From Pseudomonas putida (GTDB lineage Bacteria; Pseudomonadota; Gammaproteobacteria; Pseudomonadales; Pseudomonadaceae): a DNA stretch of 64,000 nucleotides. The notes below the pieces were generated by a model. The model did no database searches. It was not told the origin of the DNA and worked only from the letters and a program-made list of their open reading frames with translations. Below are positions 24,916 through 34,036 of the stretch, in pieces (the stretch's first letter is position 1; every line of letters starts with the position of its first letter). The translations under genes were made by a program, and so were the position numbers. The DNA is taken from contig NZ_MNAH01000006.1 in assembly GCF_001976065.1 (NCBI RefSeq), positions 248,001 to 312,000 on the forward strand, in the 5' to 3' direction.

Positions 24916-26658
24916 TTGAATGCGACGACCATCAACAGCCTGTTCTTGATCGGCGCGTTGCTGGTAGGTGCAAGCATTCTGGTGAGTTCACTTTCGTCCC
25001 GCCTCGGCATCCCGATCCTGGTGATCATCCTGGCCGTGGGCATGGCGGCCGGCGTCGATGGCGGCGGCATTATCTTCGACAACTACCCCACCGCCTATCT
25101 GGTCGGCAACCTGGCACTGGCAGTGATCCTGCTGGACGGCGGCCTGCGTACCCGCGTGTCGAGTTTCCGCGTGGCGTTATGGCCGGCGCTTTCGCTGGCC
25201 ACGGTCGGGGTGTTGATCACCACCGGGCTGACCGGCATGGCCGCGGCCTGGCTGTTCGACCTGAACCTGATCCAGGGCCTGCTGATCGGCGCCATCGTCG
25301 GTTCCACCGACGCCGCGGCGGTGTTTTCGCTGCTGGGTGGCAAAGGCCTGAACGAACGGGTGACGGCCAGCCTGGAGATCGAATCCGGCAGCAACGACCC
25401 GATGGCGGTGTTCCTCACTGTGACCCTGATCGACATGCTTGCCAGTGGCCAGACCGGCCTGCACTGGAGCCTGCTGACTCACCTGCTGCGCGAGTTCGGC
25501 ATCGGCGGTGTGATCGGCCTCGGCGGTGGCTGGCTGATGTTGCAACTGGTCAACCGGATCAACCTGGCCACCGGTCTCTATCCGATATTGGTCATTGCCG
25601 GCGGCCTGGTGGTATTCGCCCTGACCAACGCCCTGCATGGCAGCGGCTTCCTGGCCGTGTACCTGTGCGGCCTGGTCATCGGTAACCGGCCGGTGCGCAG
25701 CCGCCATGGCATTTTGCACATGCTCGACGGCATGGCCTGGCTGGCGCAGATCGGCATGTTCCTGGTGCTGGGGCTGCTGGTCACGCCCCACGACCTGTTG
25801 CCGATTGCGTTGCCGGCGCTGGGCCTGGCGCTGTGGATGATCCTGTTTGCCCGGCCGTTGTCGGTGATGGTGGGCCTGCTGCCGTTCAAGGCGTTTCACG
25901 GGCGCGAGAAGGCGTTCATTTCCTGGGTTGGGCTGCGCGGTGCGGTTCCGATCATTCTGGCGGTGTTCCCGCTGATGGCGGGCCTGCCCAATGCCCAACT
26001 GTACTTCAACCTCGCCTTCTTCATCGTGCTGGTGTCGCTGCTGGTGCAAGGCACAAGCCTGCCGTGGATCGCCAAGTTATTGAAGGTGACCGTGCCGCCC
26101 GAGCCGGCTCCGATCTCCCGCTCGGCCCTGGAAGTGCACGTCACCAGCGAGTGGGAACTGTTCGTTTATCGTCTCGGCGCCGAAAAATGGTGCATCGGCT
26201 CGCCCCTTCGCGAACTGAAAATGCCGGAAGGCACGCGCATCGCCGCCCTGTTTCGTGGCCAGCAACTGCTCCATCCGTCGGGTAGTACGGTGCTCGAAGT
26301 CGATGATTTGCTGTGTGTCATCGGCCATGAACACAACCTGGCGGCCCTCGGAAAACTGTTCAGCCAGGCACCTCAGCGCGGCCTCGATTTGCGTTTCTTC
26401 GGCGACTTCGTACTCGAGGGAGACGCCCAGCTGGCCGCGGTTGCTGCCCTGTACGGGTTGAAGGTCGAAGGTATCGATCCGAGCATGTCGCTGGGGCACT
26501 TCATTGCCCAGAAGGTAGGCGGTGCACCCGTGGTCGGTGACCAGGTGGAATGGAACAACACCATCTGGACCGTCGCGGTCATGGACGGGAACAAGATCGG
26601 CAAAGTGGGCGTCAGATTCCCCGAAGGAAGTCGCCCGGGTCCGGGACTCTTCCTCTAA
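24916..26658 (+). CDS. nhaP2: Potassium/proton antiporter (CvrA/NhaP2 family)
   Basis: An inner-membrane CPA1 antiporter that exports K+ (or Na+) for H+. The conserved N-terminus NATTINSLFLIGALLV is reached from a TTG at 24916 with GGAG upstream; the frame continues farther upstream but matches no family sequence. The 580-residue protein has about 13 membrane helices (1-395), with GSTDAAAVFSLLGGKGLN, ESGSNDPMAVFL and WVGLRGAVPIIL, followed by cytoplasmic TrkA-C/CorC-like regulatory domains (about 405-580). It resembles E. coli CvrA along its whole length. mscK starts 35 bp later, which suggests a joint role in osmotic response. Confidence 0.93.
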   Translation: MNATTINSLFLIGALLVGASILVSSLSSRLGIPILVIILAVGMAAGVDGGGIIFDNYPTAYLVGNLALAVILLDGGLRTRVSSFRVALWPALSLATVGVLITTGLTGMAAAWLFDLNLIQGLLIGAIVGSTDAAAVFSLLGGKGLNERVTASLEIESGSNDPMAVFLTVTLIDMLASGQTGLHWSLLTHLLREFGIGGVIGLGGGWLMLQLVNRINLATGLYPILVIAGGLVVFALTNALHGSGFLAVYLCGLVIGNRPVRSRHGILHMLDGMAWLAQIGMFLVLGLLVTPHDLLPIALPALGLALWMILFARPLSVMVGLLPFKAFHGREKAFISWVGLRGAVPIILAVFPLMAGLPNAQLYFNLAFFIVLVSLLVQGTSLPWIAKLLKVTVPPEPAPISRSALEVHVTSEWELFVYRLGAEKWCIGSPLRELKMPEGTRIAALFRGQQLLHPSGSTVLEVDDLLCVIGHEHNLAALGKLFSQAPQRGLDLRFFGDFVLEGDAQLAAVAALYGLKVEGIDPSMSLGHFIAQKVGGAPVVGDQVEWNNTIWTVAVMDGNKIGKVGVRFPEGSRPGPGLFL

Positions 26659-26692
26659 ACTCCATTCTTCGTCTCGTTTTCGATCGGTCACT

Positions 26693-29600
26693 ATGTCAAG
26701 CCTGCGCACCTTTTTCGTCATGGTCCTTTTGGGCCTGAGCCTCTCTGTCGGTACATTACAAGCAGCCGAACCGCCCACCCGCGAATCCGTACAGGCGAGC
26801 CTGGACAAGATCGCCGATCGCAAACTGCCGGAAGCCGATCAAAAGGCCCTGCAGTCGGTCCTGCAAAGCACGCTGACACAGCTCAACAACCAGCGCGATT
26901 ATGAGCAGAAGCTGGTCGACCTCAAGCAACAACTGGCGACCGCTCCCAAACTGACCATCGAGAACCAGCGTGAACTGGCCCGCCTCAAGGCCAGCAGCGT
27001 GGTACCGGTGGCGCAACGCTTTGCCAAAGAGTCGATTCAGCAACTTGAGCAATTGCTCACCGAGCGTGCGACCCAGCAAAGCGATCTGCAAAAAGCCCTG
27101 GGCGATGCCAACAGCCTGATCATTACCGCCCAGACTCGTCCCGAACGCGCCCAGGCGGAAATTTCCGCCAGCCAGACGCGCATCCAGCAGATCAACAACA
27201 TCCTCAAGGCCGGCAAGGACGCCGGCAAGGCCCTGAGCGCCGAGCAGCGCGACCAGCTCAATGCCGAGCTCTCGGCATTGAACGCCTTGATCCCGCTGCG
27301 CCGCCAGGAACTGGCCGGCAACACCCAACTGCAAGACCTGGGTAACAGCCAGCATGATCTGTTATCGGAAAAATCCGATCGCCTGGATCAGGAAATCCAG
27401 GAGCTGCAAAACCTGATCAACCAGAAACGCCTCGCGCAGTCTCAGGAAACGGTCACCCAGCAATCGATCGAAGCACAGAAGGCCGGCGGCAGCAGCCTGC
27501 TGGCCATCGAAAGCACGGCCAACCTGAAGCTCTCGGACTACCTGCTCAAAAGCACCGACCGCCTCAACGAAGTCACCCAGAAAAACCTGCAGACCAAGCA
27601 ACAACTGGACAGCCTGACCCAGAGCGATTCAGCCCTGGATGAACAGATCAACGTGCTCAAGGGCAGCCTGCTGCTCTCCAAGATTCTCTACAAACAGAAA
27701 CAGGCCTTGCCACGCCTTCGGGTCGACCGTGACCTGGCCGACCAGATCGCCGACATTCGCCTGTATCAGTTCGAAGTCAGCCAGCAACGGGAGCTGCTCA
27801 GCAACCCGGCCACCTACGTCGACAACCTACTGTCGACCCAGCCGCCGGAGCAAGTTACACCGCAGCTGCGCAAAAGCCTGCTGGAGCTGGCCACCACCCG
27901 CGCCGACCTGCTGGAACGGCTGAACCGCGAACTGAGCGCGGTGCTCAACGAATCCATCACCCTGCAACTCAATCAGAAGCAACTGCTCAGCACTGCGCAA
28001 AGCCTGCGGGCGACACTCGATGAGCAGATGTTCTGGATTCCCAGCAACAAGCCGCTGGATCTGGAGTGGATGCGCGCTGTACCGGAACGCCTGAACCGCC
28101 AGGTCGACACCCTGCCCTGGGCCTCGAGCCTGAGTGAACTGGTCGACGGCCTGACCCAGCGCCCCCTGCTGTTCCTGCCGCTGGCCTTGCTGATTGGTGC
28201 ACTGCTGTGGCGCCGCAAGCAGCTGTATGCCCGCCTGAACAAGGTCCACCAGGACATCGGCCACTTCAAGCGTGACAGCCAGTGGCACACCCCCCAGGCT
28301 ATTTTGATCAATATCCTGTTGGCGATGCCGGTGTCGCTGGGCCTCGCGCTGTGTGGCCTGGCCCTGCAAATCGACGCCCGCGGGCAGAACGCGAGCATGG
28401 GCGCGGCACTGCTGCAGATGGCCGGAGCCTGGCTGGTGTTCTACACCGCCTACCGCATCCTCGCGCCCGGTGGCGTAGCGGAACTGCATTTCCGCTGGGA
28501 AAAGCCCCAGGTCGAATTCCTCCGCGGCTGGGTCCGCCGCCTTGGCATGGTGGTGATGGCTTTGGTCACCGTAGTGGCGGTGGCGGAACTGCAACCGGCG
28601 GCATTGGCCGATGACGTGCTCGGCATGCCGGTGGTGCTGATCTGCTACGCCTTGATGACCTGGCTGCTCAGCCGCCTGTTGATCAGCAGCCCGACCCACG
28701 AAAACGCCTCGCTGTTCCGCAAGGTCCTGGGCATTGGGTTTACCGCGTTGCCCATCGCGCTGTTCGTGGCCGTGTGCTTTGGCTACTACTACACCGCGCT
28801 CAAGCTCAGTGACCGACTGATCAATACCCTCTACCTGCTGATGTTCTGGCTGGTGATCGAAGCGACCTTCGTGCGCGGCCTGAGCGTGGCGGCACGCCGC
28901 CTGGCTTACCAGCGCGCCCTGGCCAAACGCCAGGCAGCGAAAGAGGCCGGCGAGGGCGAAGCGGTCATCGAAGAACCGACGATGGACATCGAGAAGGTCA
29001 ACGAACAATCCCTGCGCCTGATCCGCCTGGCGCTGCTGGGCGGTTTCATCGCCGCACTGTACTGGGTCTGGGCCGACCTGATCACGGTGTTCTCGTACCT
29101 GGACAACGTCACGCTCTACGAATACACCAGCGGTACCGGCGCCAACATGAGCATGGTGCCGATCAGCATTGGCGACATGCTCGGCGCGCTGATCATCATC
29201 GGCATCACCTTCGCCCTGGCGCGCAACCTTCCGGGCTTGCTGGAAGTGTTCGTGCTGTCGAAGCTGAACCTGGCCCAGGGCAGCGCCTACGCCACCACCA
29301 CGCTGCTGTCCTATGTGATCGCCGGTGTCGGTTTCGTCTCGACCCTGTCGACTCTCGGTGTGAGCTGGGACAAGTTGCAATGGCTGGTCGCGGCGCTGTC
29401 GGTTGGCCTTGGTTTCGGCATGCAGGAGATCTTCGCCAACTTCATCTCCGGCATCATGATCCTGTTCGAACGCCCAGTGCGGATTGGCGACACCATCACC
29501 ATCGGCAACCTGTCCGGTACGGTGAGCAAGATACGCATCCGCGCCACCACCATCACCGACTTCGACCGCAAGGACATCATTGTCCCGAACAAGACATTCA

Positions 29601-30043
29601 TTACCGGGCAACTGATCAACTGGTCGCTGACCGACACCATCACTCGAGTGACGCTCAAGCTCGGGGTCGACTACGGCTCGGACCTGGACCTGGTGAAAGA
29701 ACTGCTGTTGAAAGCCGCGCGGGAAAACCCGCGGGTGCTCAAGGAACCCGAGCCGCACGTGTATTTCCTGAACTTCGGTGAGAGCACCCTTGACCACGAA
29801 CTGCGCATGCATGTGCGCGACCTGGGTGACCGCAACCCGGTGCTTGATGAGGTCAACCGCTTTATCAACCGAGAGTTCAAGAAGCAGCACATCAACATCT
29901 CGTTCCGCCAGATGGAGGTCTACCTCAAGAATCTCCACGGCCAGGAATACAAGATGGTGCCGATCGAGCCGGAAGCGAAAACCATCGTTCCACTGGTCGA
30001 TGGCAAACCGGCGCAAGAGCCGCCCGCCGCCAAACTCGACTAA
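26693..30043 (+). CDS. mscK: Large mechanosensitive channel (MscK/KefA type)
   Basis: A tension-gated inner-membrane channel that releases ions on hypo-osmotic shock. The ATG at 26693 gives 1116 residues with a Sec signal peptide (MSSLRTFFVMVLLGLSLSVG...LQA). A periplasmic domain rich in coiled coil (about 25-470) follows, then some ten TM helices. The C-terminal pore module has LSVGLGFGMQEIFANFISG, ERPVRIGDTITIG and DFDRKDIIVPNK, typical of the MscS beta domain. Length matches E. coli MscK (1120). It follows nhaP2 and precedes selO with a hairpin between. Confidence 0.94.
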   Translation: MSSLRTFFVMVLLGLSLSVGTLQAAEPPTRESVQASLDKIADRKLPEADQKALQSVLQSTLTQLNNQRDYEQKLVDLKQQLATAPKLTIENQRELARLKASSVVPVAQRFAKESIQQLEQLLTERATQQSDLQKALGDANSLIITAQTRPERAQAEISASQTRIQQINNILKAGKDAGKALSAEQRDQLNAELSALNALIPLRRQELAGNTQLQDLGNSQHDLLSEKSDRLDQEIQELQNLINQKRLAQSQETVTQQSIEAQKAGGSSLLAIESTANLKLSDYLLKSTDRLNEVTQKNLQTKQQLDSLTQSDSALDEQINVLKGSLLLSKILYKQKQALPRLRVDRDLADQIADIRLYQFEVSQQRELLSNPATYVDNLLSTQPPEQVTPQLRKSLLELATTRADLLERLNRELSAVLNESITLQLNQKQLLSTAQSLRATLDEQMFWIPSNKPLDLEWMRAVPERLNRQVDTLPWASSLSELVDGLTQRPLLFLPLALLIGALLWRRKQLYARLNKVHQDIGHFKRDSQWHTPQAILINILLAMPVSLGLALCGLALQIDARGQNASMGAALLQMAGAWLVFYTAYRILAPGGVAELHFRWEKPQVEFLRGWVRRLGMVVMALVTVVAVAELQPAALADDVLGMPVVLICYALMTWLLSRLLISSPTHENASLFRKVLGIGFTALPIALFVAVCFGYYYTALKLSDRLINTLYLLMFWLVIEATFVRGLSVAARRLAYQRALAKRQAAKEAGEGEAVIEEPTMDIEKVNEQSLRLIRLALLGGFIAALYWVWADLITVFSYLDNVTLYEYTSGTGANMSMVPISIGDMLGALIIIGITFALARNLPGLLEVFVLSKLNLAQGSAYATTTLLSYVIAGVGFVSTLSTLGVSWDKLQWLVAALSVGLGFGMQEIFANFISGIMILFERPVRIGDTITIGNLSGTVSKIRIRATTITDFDRKDIIVPNKTFITGQLINWSLTDTITRVTLKLGVDYGSDLDLVKELLLKAARENPRVLKEPEPHVYFLNFGESTLDHELRMHVRDLGDRNPVLDEVNRFINREFKKQHINISFRQMEVYLKNLHGQEYKMVPIEPEAKTIVPLVDGKPAQEPPAAKLD

Positions 30044-30054
30044 CTGGCCATTCC

Positions 30055-30084
30055 CCAGCAGAATGCTCGGACATTCTGCTGGAG
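30055..30084 (+). promoter_or_regulatory. Hairpin overlapping the selO ribosome-binding site
   Basis: CCAGCAGAATG and CATTCTGCTGG (30055-30065 with 30072-30082) form a perfect 11-bp stem with a 6-nt loop. The GGAG serving the selO TTG start (30092) begins at 30081, so folding would partly hide it. No T-run follows, so a translational switch or transcript-end stabiliser fits better than a terminator. Confidence 0.6.
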
Positions 30085-30091
30085 CCGGCCC

Positions 30092-31555
30092 TTGAAAGCC
30101 CTCGACGAACTGACCTTCGACAACCGCTTCGACCGCCTGGGCGATGCATTTTCTGCCCACGTGCTGCCCGAACCTATCGATAACCCACGCTTGGTAGTCG
30201 CAAGCCCGGCTGCCATGGCGTTACTCGACCTCGACCCCGCCGTGGCCGAAACCCCAGAGTTCGCCGAGCTGTTCAGCGGCCACAAACTCTGGGCCGACGC
30301 GATCCCCAGGGCGATGGTCTATTCCGGTCATCAGTTCGGCTCCTACAACCCGCAACTGGGCGACGGTCGCGGCCTGTTGCTGGGCGAGGTGTACAACGAG
30401 GCCGGCGAACACTGGGACCTGCACCTCAAGGGCGCGGGCCAAACACCCTTTTCGCGCATGGGCGATGGCCGCGCGGTGCTGCGCTCCTCGATCCGCGAGT
30501 TCCTCGCCTCCGAAGCCCTGCACGCCCTGAACATCCCGACGACCCGGGCGCTGTGCGTGATCGGCTCCGACACCCCGGTCTGGCGTGAAAAACAGGAACG
30601 CGCGGCCATGGTCCTGCGCCTGGCTCCGAGCCATGTGCGCTTTGGGCATTTCGAATATTTCTACTACACCAAGCGCCCCGAGCAGCAGAAAGTGCTGGGT
30701 GAGCATGTGCTGGCCATGCACTTTCCCGAGTGCCTGGAACAACCGGAACCGTACCTGGCGATGTTCCGTGAAATCGTCGAGCGCAACGCCGAACTGATCG
30801 CCAAGTGGCAGGCCTACGGGTTCTGCCACGGGGTGATGAACACCGACAACATGTCGATCCTCGGCATCACTTTCGACTTCGGCCCGTTCGCCTTCCTTGA
30901 CGACTTCGACGCCAACTTCATCTGCAACCACTCCGATGACCAGGGTCGCTATTCCTTCAGCAACCAGGTGCCGATCGGCCAATGGAACCTCAGCGCCCTG
31001 GCCCAAGCCCTGACGCCGTTCATCAGCGTCGAGGCGCTGCGTGAAACCCTCGGGCTATACCTGCCGCTATTCCAGGCCCATTACCTGGACCTGATGCGCC
31101 GGCGCCTGGGCCTGACTACCGCCGAGGACGACGACCAGAAGCTGCTGGAGCATCTGCTGCAACTGATGCAGAACAGCGGCGTCGACTACAGCCTGTTCTT
31201 CCGCCGCCTGGGCGAAGACTCACCCCAAGCGGCTATCGCTCGTTTGCGCGATGACTTCGTCGACCTCAAGGGCTTCGATGCCTGGGGCGAGCTCTATGTC
31301 GCCCGCGTGGCCCGTGAAGGCGAGGTGGATCAGGAGGAGCGTCGCAAGCGGATGCATGCCGTGAATCCGCTGTACATCCTGCGCAACTACCTGGCGCAGA
31401 AGGCCATCGATGCGGCGCAAAGTGGCGACTACTCGGAAGTTCGCCGACTGCACGCCGTGCTGAGCAAGCCGTTCGAGGAACAACCGGGGATGGAAAGCTA
31501 CGCCGAACGGCCACCGGAGTGGGGCAAGCATCTGGAGATCAGTTGTTCGTCGTGA
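30092..31555 (+). CDS. selO: Protein adenylyltransferase SelO (YdiU)
   Basis: SelO is a pseudokinase-fold enzyme that transfers AMP onto Ser/Thr/Tyr of target proteins during redox stress. The TTG at 30092 yields MKALDELTFDNRFDRLGDAF, the conserved N-terminus. The 487-residue length is usual. Visible are QLGDGRGLLLGE (nucleotide-binding loop) and GVMNTDNMSILGITFDFGPF with metal-binding N/D. The C-terminus has no selenocysteine or cysteine position of the mitochondrial form. trxC follows 72 bp downstream, so the two redox genes may act together. Confidence 0.94.
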   Translation: MKALDELTFDNRFDRLGDAFSAHVLPEPIDNPRLVVASPAAMALLDLDPAVAETPEFAELFSGHKLWADAIPRAMVYSGHQFGSYNPQLGDGRGLLLGEVYNEAGEHWDLHLKGAGQTPFSRMGDGRAVLRSSIREFLASEALHALNIPTTRALCVIGSDTPVWREKQERAAMVLRLAPSHVRFGHFEYFYYTKRPEQQKVLGEHVLAMHFPECLEQPEPYLAMFREIVERNAELIAKWQAYGFCHGVMNTDNMSILGITFDFGPFAFLDDFDANFICNHSDDQGRYSFSNQVPIGQWNLSALAQALTPFISVEALRETLGLYLPLFQAHYLDLMRRRLGLTTAEDDDQKLLEHLLQLMQNSGVDYSLFFRRLGEDSPQAAIARLRDDFVDLKGFDAWGELYVARVAREGEVDQEERRKRMHAVNPLYILRNYLAQKAIDAAQSGDYSEVRRLHAVLSKPFEEQPGMESYAERPPEWGKHLEISCSS

Positions 31556-31627
31556 GGTGCCACGCGATTGAAAATCCGAGCGGGTGGCTCCAGATAAGGA
31601 TTACTCGCTTCTCACTGGATATACCTC

Positions 31628-32062
31628 ATGACTGAACCACTCCTCATCCCCTGCCCCCACTGTAACGGCCTCAACCGTATTCCCGCCGAGCGCCTGGGCG
31701 ACCATCCGAAATGCGGACGCTGCAAGGCCGAGGTCCTGCTGAACAAGCCTTTCGAACTCAAGCAAGGCGATTACTCCAGCCAGATCAAGGGCGATCTGCC
31801 GCTGCTGGTGGATGTGTGGGCGGACTGGTGCGGGCCGTGCAAGTCGTTTGCGCCGGTGTTCGAGCAGGCGGCGGCTCAATTGGTGGGCAAATGCCGGCTG
31901 GCCAAGCTGGACAGCGAGGCGAACCAGCAACTGTCGGCGCAATTGGGCATTCGCTCGATTCCGAGCCTGATTCTGTTCAAGAACGGCCGGGAAGTTGCCC
32001 GCCAGAACGGAGCCTTCCCGTTACCGCAGTTGATGAGCTGGTTGCGTAGCCAAGGTATCTAA
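31628..32062 (+). CDS. trxC: Thioredoxin 2
   Basis: A cytoplasmic disulfide reductase with a zinc-binding N-terminus. The 144-residue protein has zinc cysteines C9, C12, C29 and C32 (CPHC...CGRC) and the active site WCGPC with C68 and C71. These are the defining features of TrxC rather than TrxA. The ATG at 31628 fits. In E. coli trxC belongs to the oxidative-stress response; no OxyR site was searched for here. A REP pair follows. Confidence 0.95.
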   Translation: MTEPLLIPCPHCNGLNRIPAERLGDHPKCGRCKAEVLLNKPFELKQGDYSSQIKGDLPLLVDVWADWCGPCKSFAPVFEQAAAQLVGKCRLAKLDSEANQQLSAQLGIRSIPSLILFKNGREVARQNGAFPLPQLMSWLRSQGI

Positions 32063-32081
32063 AGGCCACCCGAAAACCAAA

Positions 32082-32172
32082 TGTGGGAGCGAGCCTGCTC
32101 GCGAAGAGGGAGTCACATCCAACGTCTCTGTTGACTGAACTCCCGCCTTCGCGAGCAGGCTCGCTCCCACAG
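32082..32172. repeat. REP pair between convergent trxC and parA-like genes
   Basis: TGTGGGAGCGAGCCTGCTCG and its inverse CGAGCAGGCTCGCTCCCACA are separated by about 45 bp. It fills the gap between the two convergent genes. Confidence 0.9.
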
Positions 32173-32195
32173 TGTTTTCGTTTTGCCCTTGGGAA

Positions 32196-32966
32196 TCAGG
32201 AGTTTTCCAGCAAGTTGTGCAATTCGACAAACTGCTGCGTCAGCTTGTGCCGTGGGTCGAAATGAATCAGCGGCGTATTCGCCTGGTGGGATTCGCGCAT
32301 GCGCACCGAGCTGGCCAGGTACACCGGCAGTACCGGCAGCCCTTCGGCGATCAGTTCATCGAGGATTTGCTGGGGCAGGCTGGCACGGGCCTGGAACTGG
32401 TTGACGACGATGCCTTCGACTTCCAGCCCTTCGTTATGGTCTTCCTTGAGCTCCTCGATTTCCGCCAGTACGCCGTAAAGCGCCTGCCGCGAGAAACTGT
32501 CGCAATCAAAGGGAATGAGCACACGATCGGCGGCAATTAGTGCCGAAATGGCATAAAAATTCAAAGCGGGAGGTGTATCGAGATAAATCCGGTCGTAGTC
32601 CTCGCTTAGCTCCTCAAGCAATTTACGCAGTTTGTTGATCTTGTGCTTGGCCTCGAGCTTGGGCTGCAGGTCCGCCAATTCGGCGGTAGCGGTCACGACA
32701 TGGAGGTTGTCGAACGGCGTTTCATAGATATCGACCTGGTTCTTCCTGGAAAAAGGCCCGGAAGACAGGGTCTGCTTGAAGAAATCGGCAATACCCATCG
32801 GGATATCGTCACCGGTGAGTCCCGTCAGGTACTGAGTGGAGTTGGCCTGGGCGTCGAGATCGACCAACAGGGTCCGATAGCCCTCGCTGGCGCTGACTGC
32901 CGCCAGATTGCAGGCAATACTGGATTTGCCCACGCCACCTTTCTGATTGAACACCACGCGCCGCAT
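32196..32966 (-). CDS. ParA/MinD-family ATPase (CobQ/CobB/MinD/ParA domain)
   Basis: A 256-residue deviant-Walker ATPase: KGGVGKSSIACNLAA at the N-terminus, VDLDAQANSTQYL as switch region and YDRIYLDTPPALN. The ATG at 32966 is preceded by GGAGG; the extension to 33017 has no support. There is no ParB or centromere-like repeat nearby, so this is likely an orphan chromosomal ParA, the kind that positions cellular cargo rather than plasmids. A homologue lies at the comparable site in P. aeruginosa (PA5028). Cargo unknown. Confidence 0.88.
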   Translation of the reverse strand: MRRVVFNQKGGVGKSSIACNLAAVSASEGYRTLLVDLDAQANSTQYLTGLTGDDIPMGIADFFKQTLSSGPFSRKNQVDIYETPFDNLHVVTATAELADLQPKLEAKHKINKLRKLLEELSEDYDRIYLDTPPALNFYAISALIAADRVLIPFDCDSFSRQALYGVLAEIEELKEDHNEGLEVEGIVVNQFQARASLPQQILDELIAEGLPVLPVYLASSVRMRESHQANTPLIHFDPRHKLTQQFVELHNLLENS

Positions 32967-33310
32967 TGCAAAACCTCCGTGTATCAAAGAATGATCGAGT
33001 GTAGTGGTCCTCGGCATGGCTTCGCTAGCTCACAGACACATGGACTACCCGGTCATCGGCCTTTTCTTTGGGAAAAAGCTGATGACGCCTCGATGAGCCG
33101 GGAGCAAAGCCGACAGACGGCCCACCAAATTGTGAATGATTGCCAATCGTTCAGTTTTTGCGAACTGACCGCCGGGCAAAATGGAACCAGTATTTGCTAC
33201 CGGTTCGTCGCACCGGGATAATGCGCACCACTCGGCGCCAAGCGCCACGTAGGGTGTGCCGTGCCAATGCGCCACTCACCGCGTCAGGAAGCCTGCAAGG
33301 GCGGGATTGA
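32967..33310. other. Divergent intergenic region before the aryl polyene cluster
   Basis: 344 bp without a convincing gene. It contains a 21-bp dyad (33133-33153: TGAATGATTG-C-CAATCGTTCA, one mismatch), a small hairpin CAGTT/AACTG just after it, and GGCGC-CAA-GCGCC (33234-33246). The promoter of the large plus-strand cluster should be here. The dyad is the best operator candidate and is only partly similar to a Fur box. Confidence 0.5.
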
Positions 33311-34036
33311 ATGTCTGTGATCAACTTCAACATCGCCCAGTGGCGCGCTTGGGCCCCGGGGCTTGAAAGCGTGGATGACTGGCAGGACTGGTGCCGGCAA
33401 CCCTCGATGTTGCCGGACAGCGATGCCGCACCCGATGTCTCGTTCCTGCCGGCCATGCAGCGTCGGCGGCTCAGCCGTCTGGCGCGGATGGCGTTCAGTG
33501 TCGGCTGGCCATTGGCCGAAGGTCGTCAGGACCTGCCATTGGTTTTTGTTTCCCGTCACGGCGAAACCCCACGCACTTTCGACATACTCAGCGATCTGGC
33601 CGTCGACCAGCCGCTGTCGCCGACCCAGTTCAGCCTGTCGGTGCATAACGCGATCATCGGCCTGTGGTCGATCATGCGCGGTGAAACCAGTGAAATGACC
33701 GCCCTGGCCGCCGCCGGCGATGGCCTTGAGTACGGCATGCTGGAGGCCGCGGCCCTGTTGGCTGAAGGCTCGCCCGCAGTATTGCTGGTAGTCACCGAAG
33801 AGCAGCCGCCCCAGGCCTATTCGACCTGGATCGACGATGTGCCCTTCCCCTATGCCGTCGGCCTGCTGATTACCCCGGGAAATGACTGGCAGCTGTCCCT
33901 GAACAGCGCCACGGATGCGTTGTCCAAAGCTCGCTGGCCTCACGCACTGAATCTGTTGTGCACGCTGCTCGGCCCGCAGACCACCTGCCAACATGCCTGG
34001 AAAAATCGTGTATGGACCTGGCAACGCAAACCGTGA
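33311..34036 (+). CDS. Beta-ketoacyl synthase-like chain-length factor (ApeC-like)
   Basis: First gene of the aryl polyene cluster. The 241-residue protein fits the short N-terminal ketosynthase-like family (PF13723), starting MSVINFNIAQWRAWAPGLES, with SLSVHNAIIGLWSI where a ketosynthase would carry its cysteine. No catalytic Cys-His-His set is seen, so it should act as the non-condensing partner of the ketosynthase at 47108, as ApeC does for ApeO in E. coli. The next gene overlaps its end by 25 bp. AAGGGCGGG precedes the ATG. Confidence 0.82.
   Translation: MSVINFNIAQWRAWAPGLESVDDWQDWCRQPSMLPDSDAAPDVSFLPAMQRRRLSRLARMAFSVGWPLAEGRQDLPLVFVSRHGETPRTFDILSDLAVDQPLSPTQFSLSVHNAIIGLWSIMRGETSEMTALAAAGDGLEYGMLEAAALLAEGSPAVLLVVTEEQPPQAYSTWIDDVPFPYAVGLLITPGNDWQLSLNSATDALSKARWPHALNLLCTLLGPQTTCQHAWKNRVWTWQRKP

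Noticed and set aside
32196..32966. ParA-like gene taken as a sign of plasmid or integrative element
   Set aside because: No parB, replication gene, integrase or direct repeats are near, and the same gene sits in the chromosome of P. aeruginosa in a comparable place.
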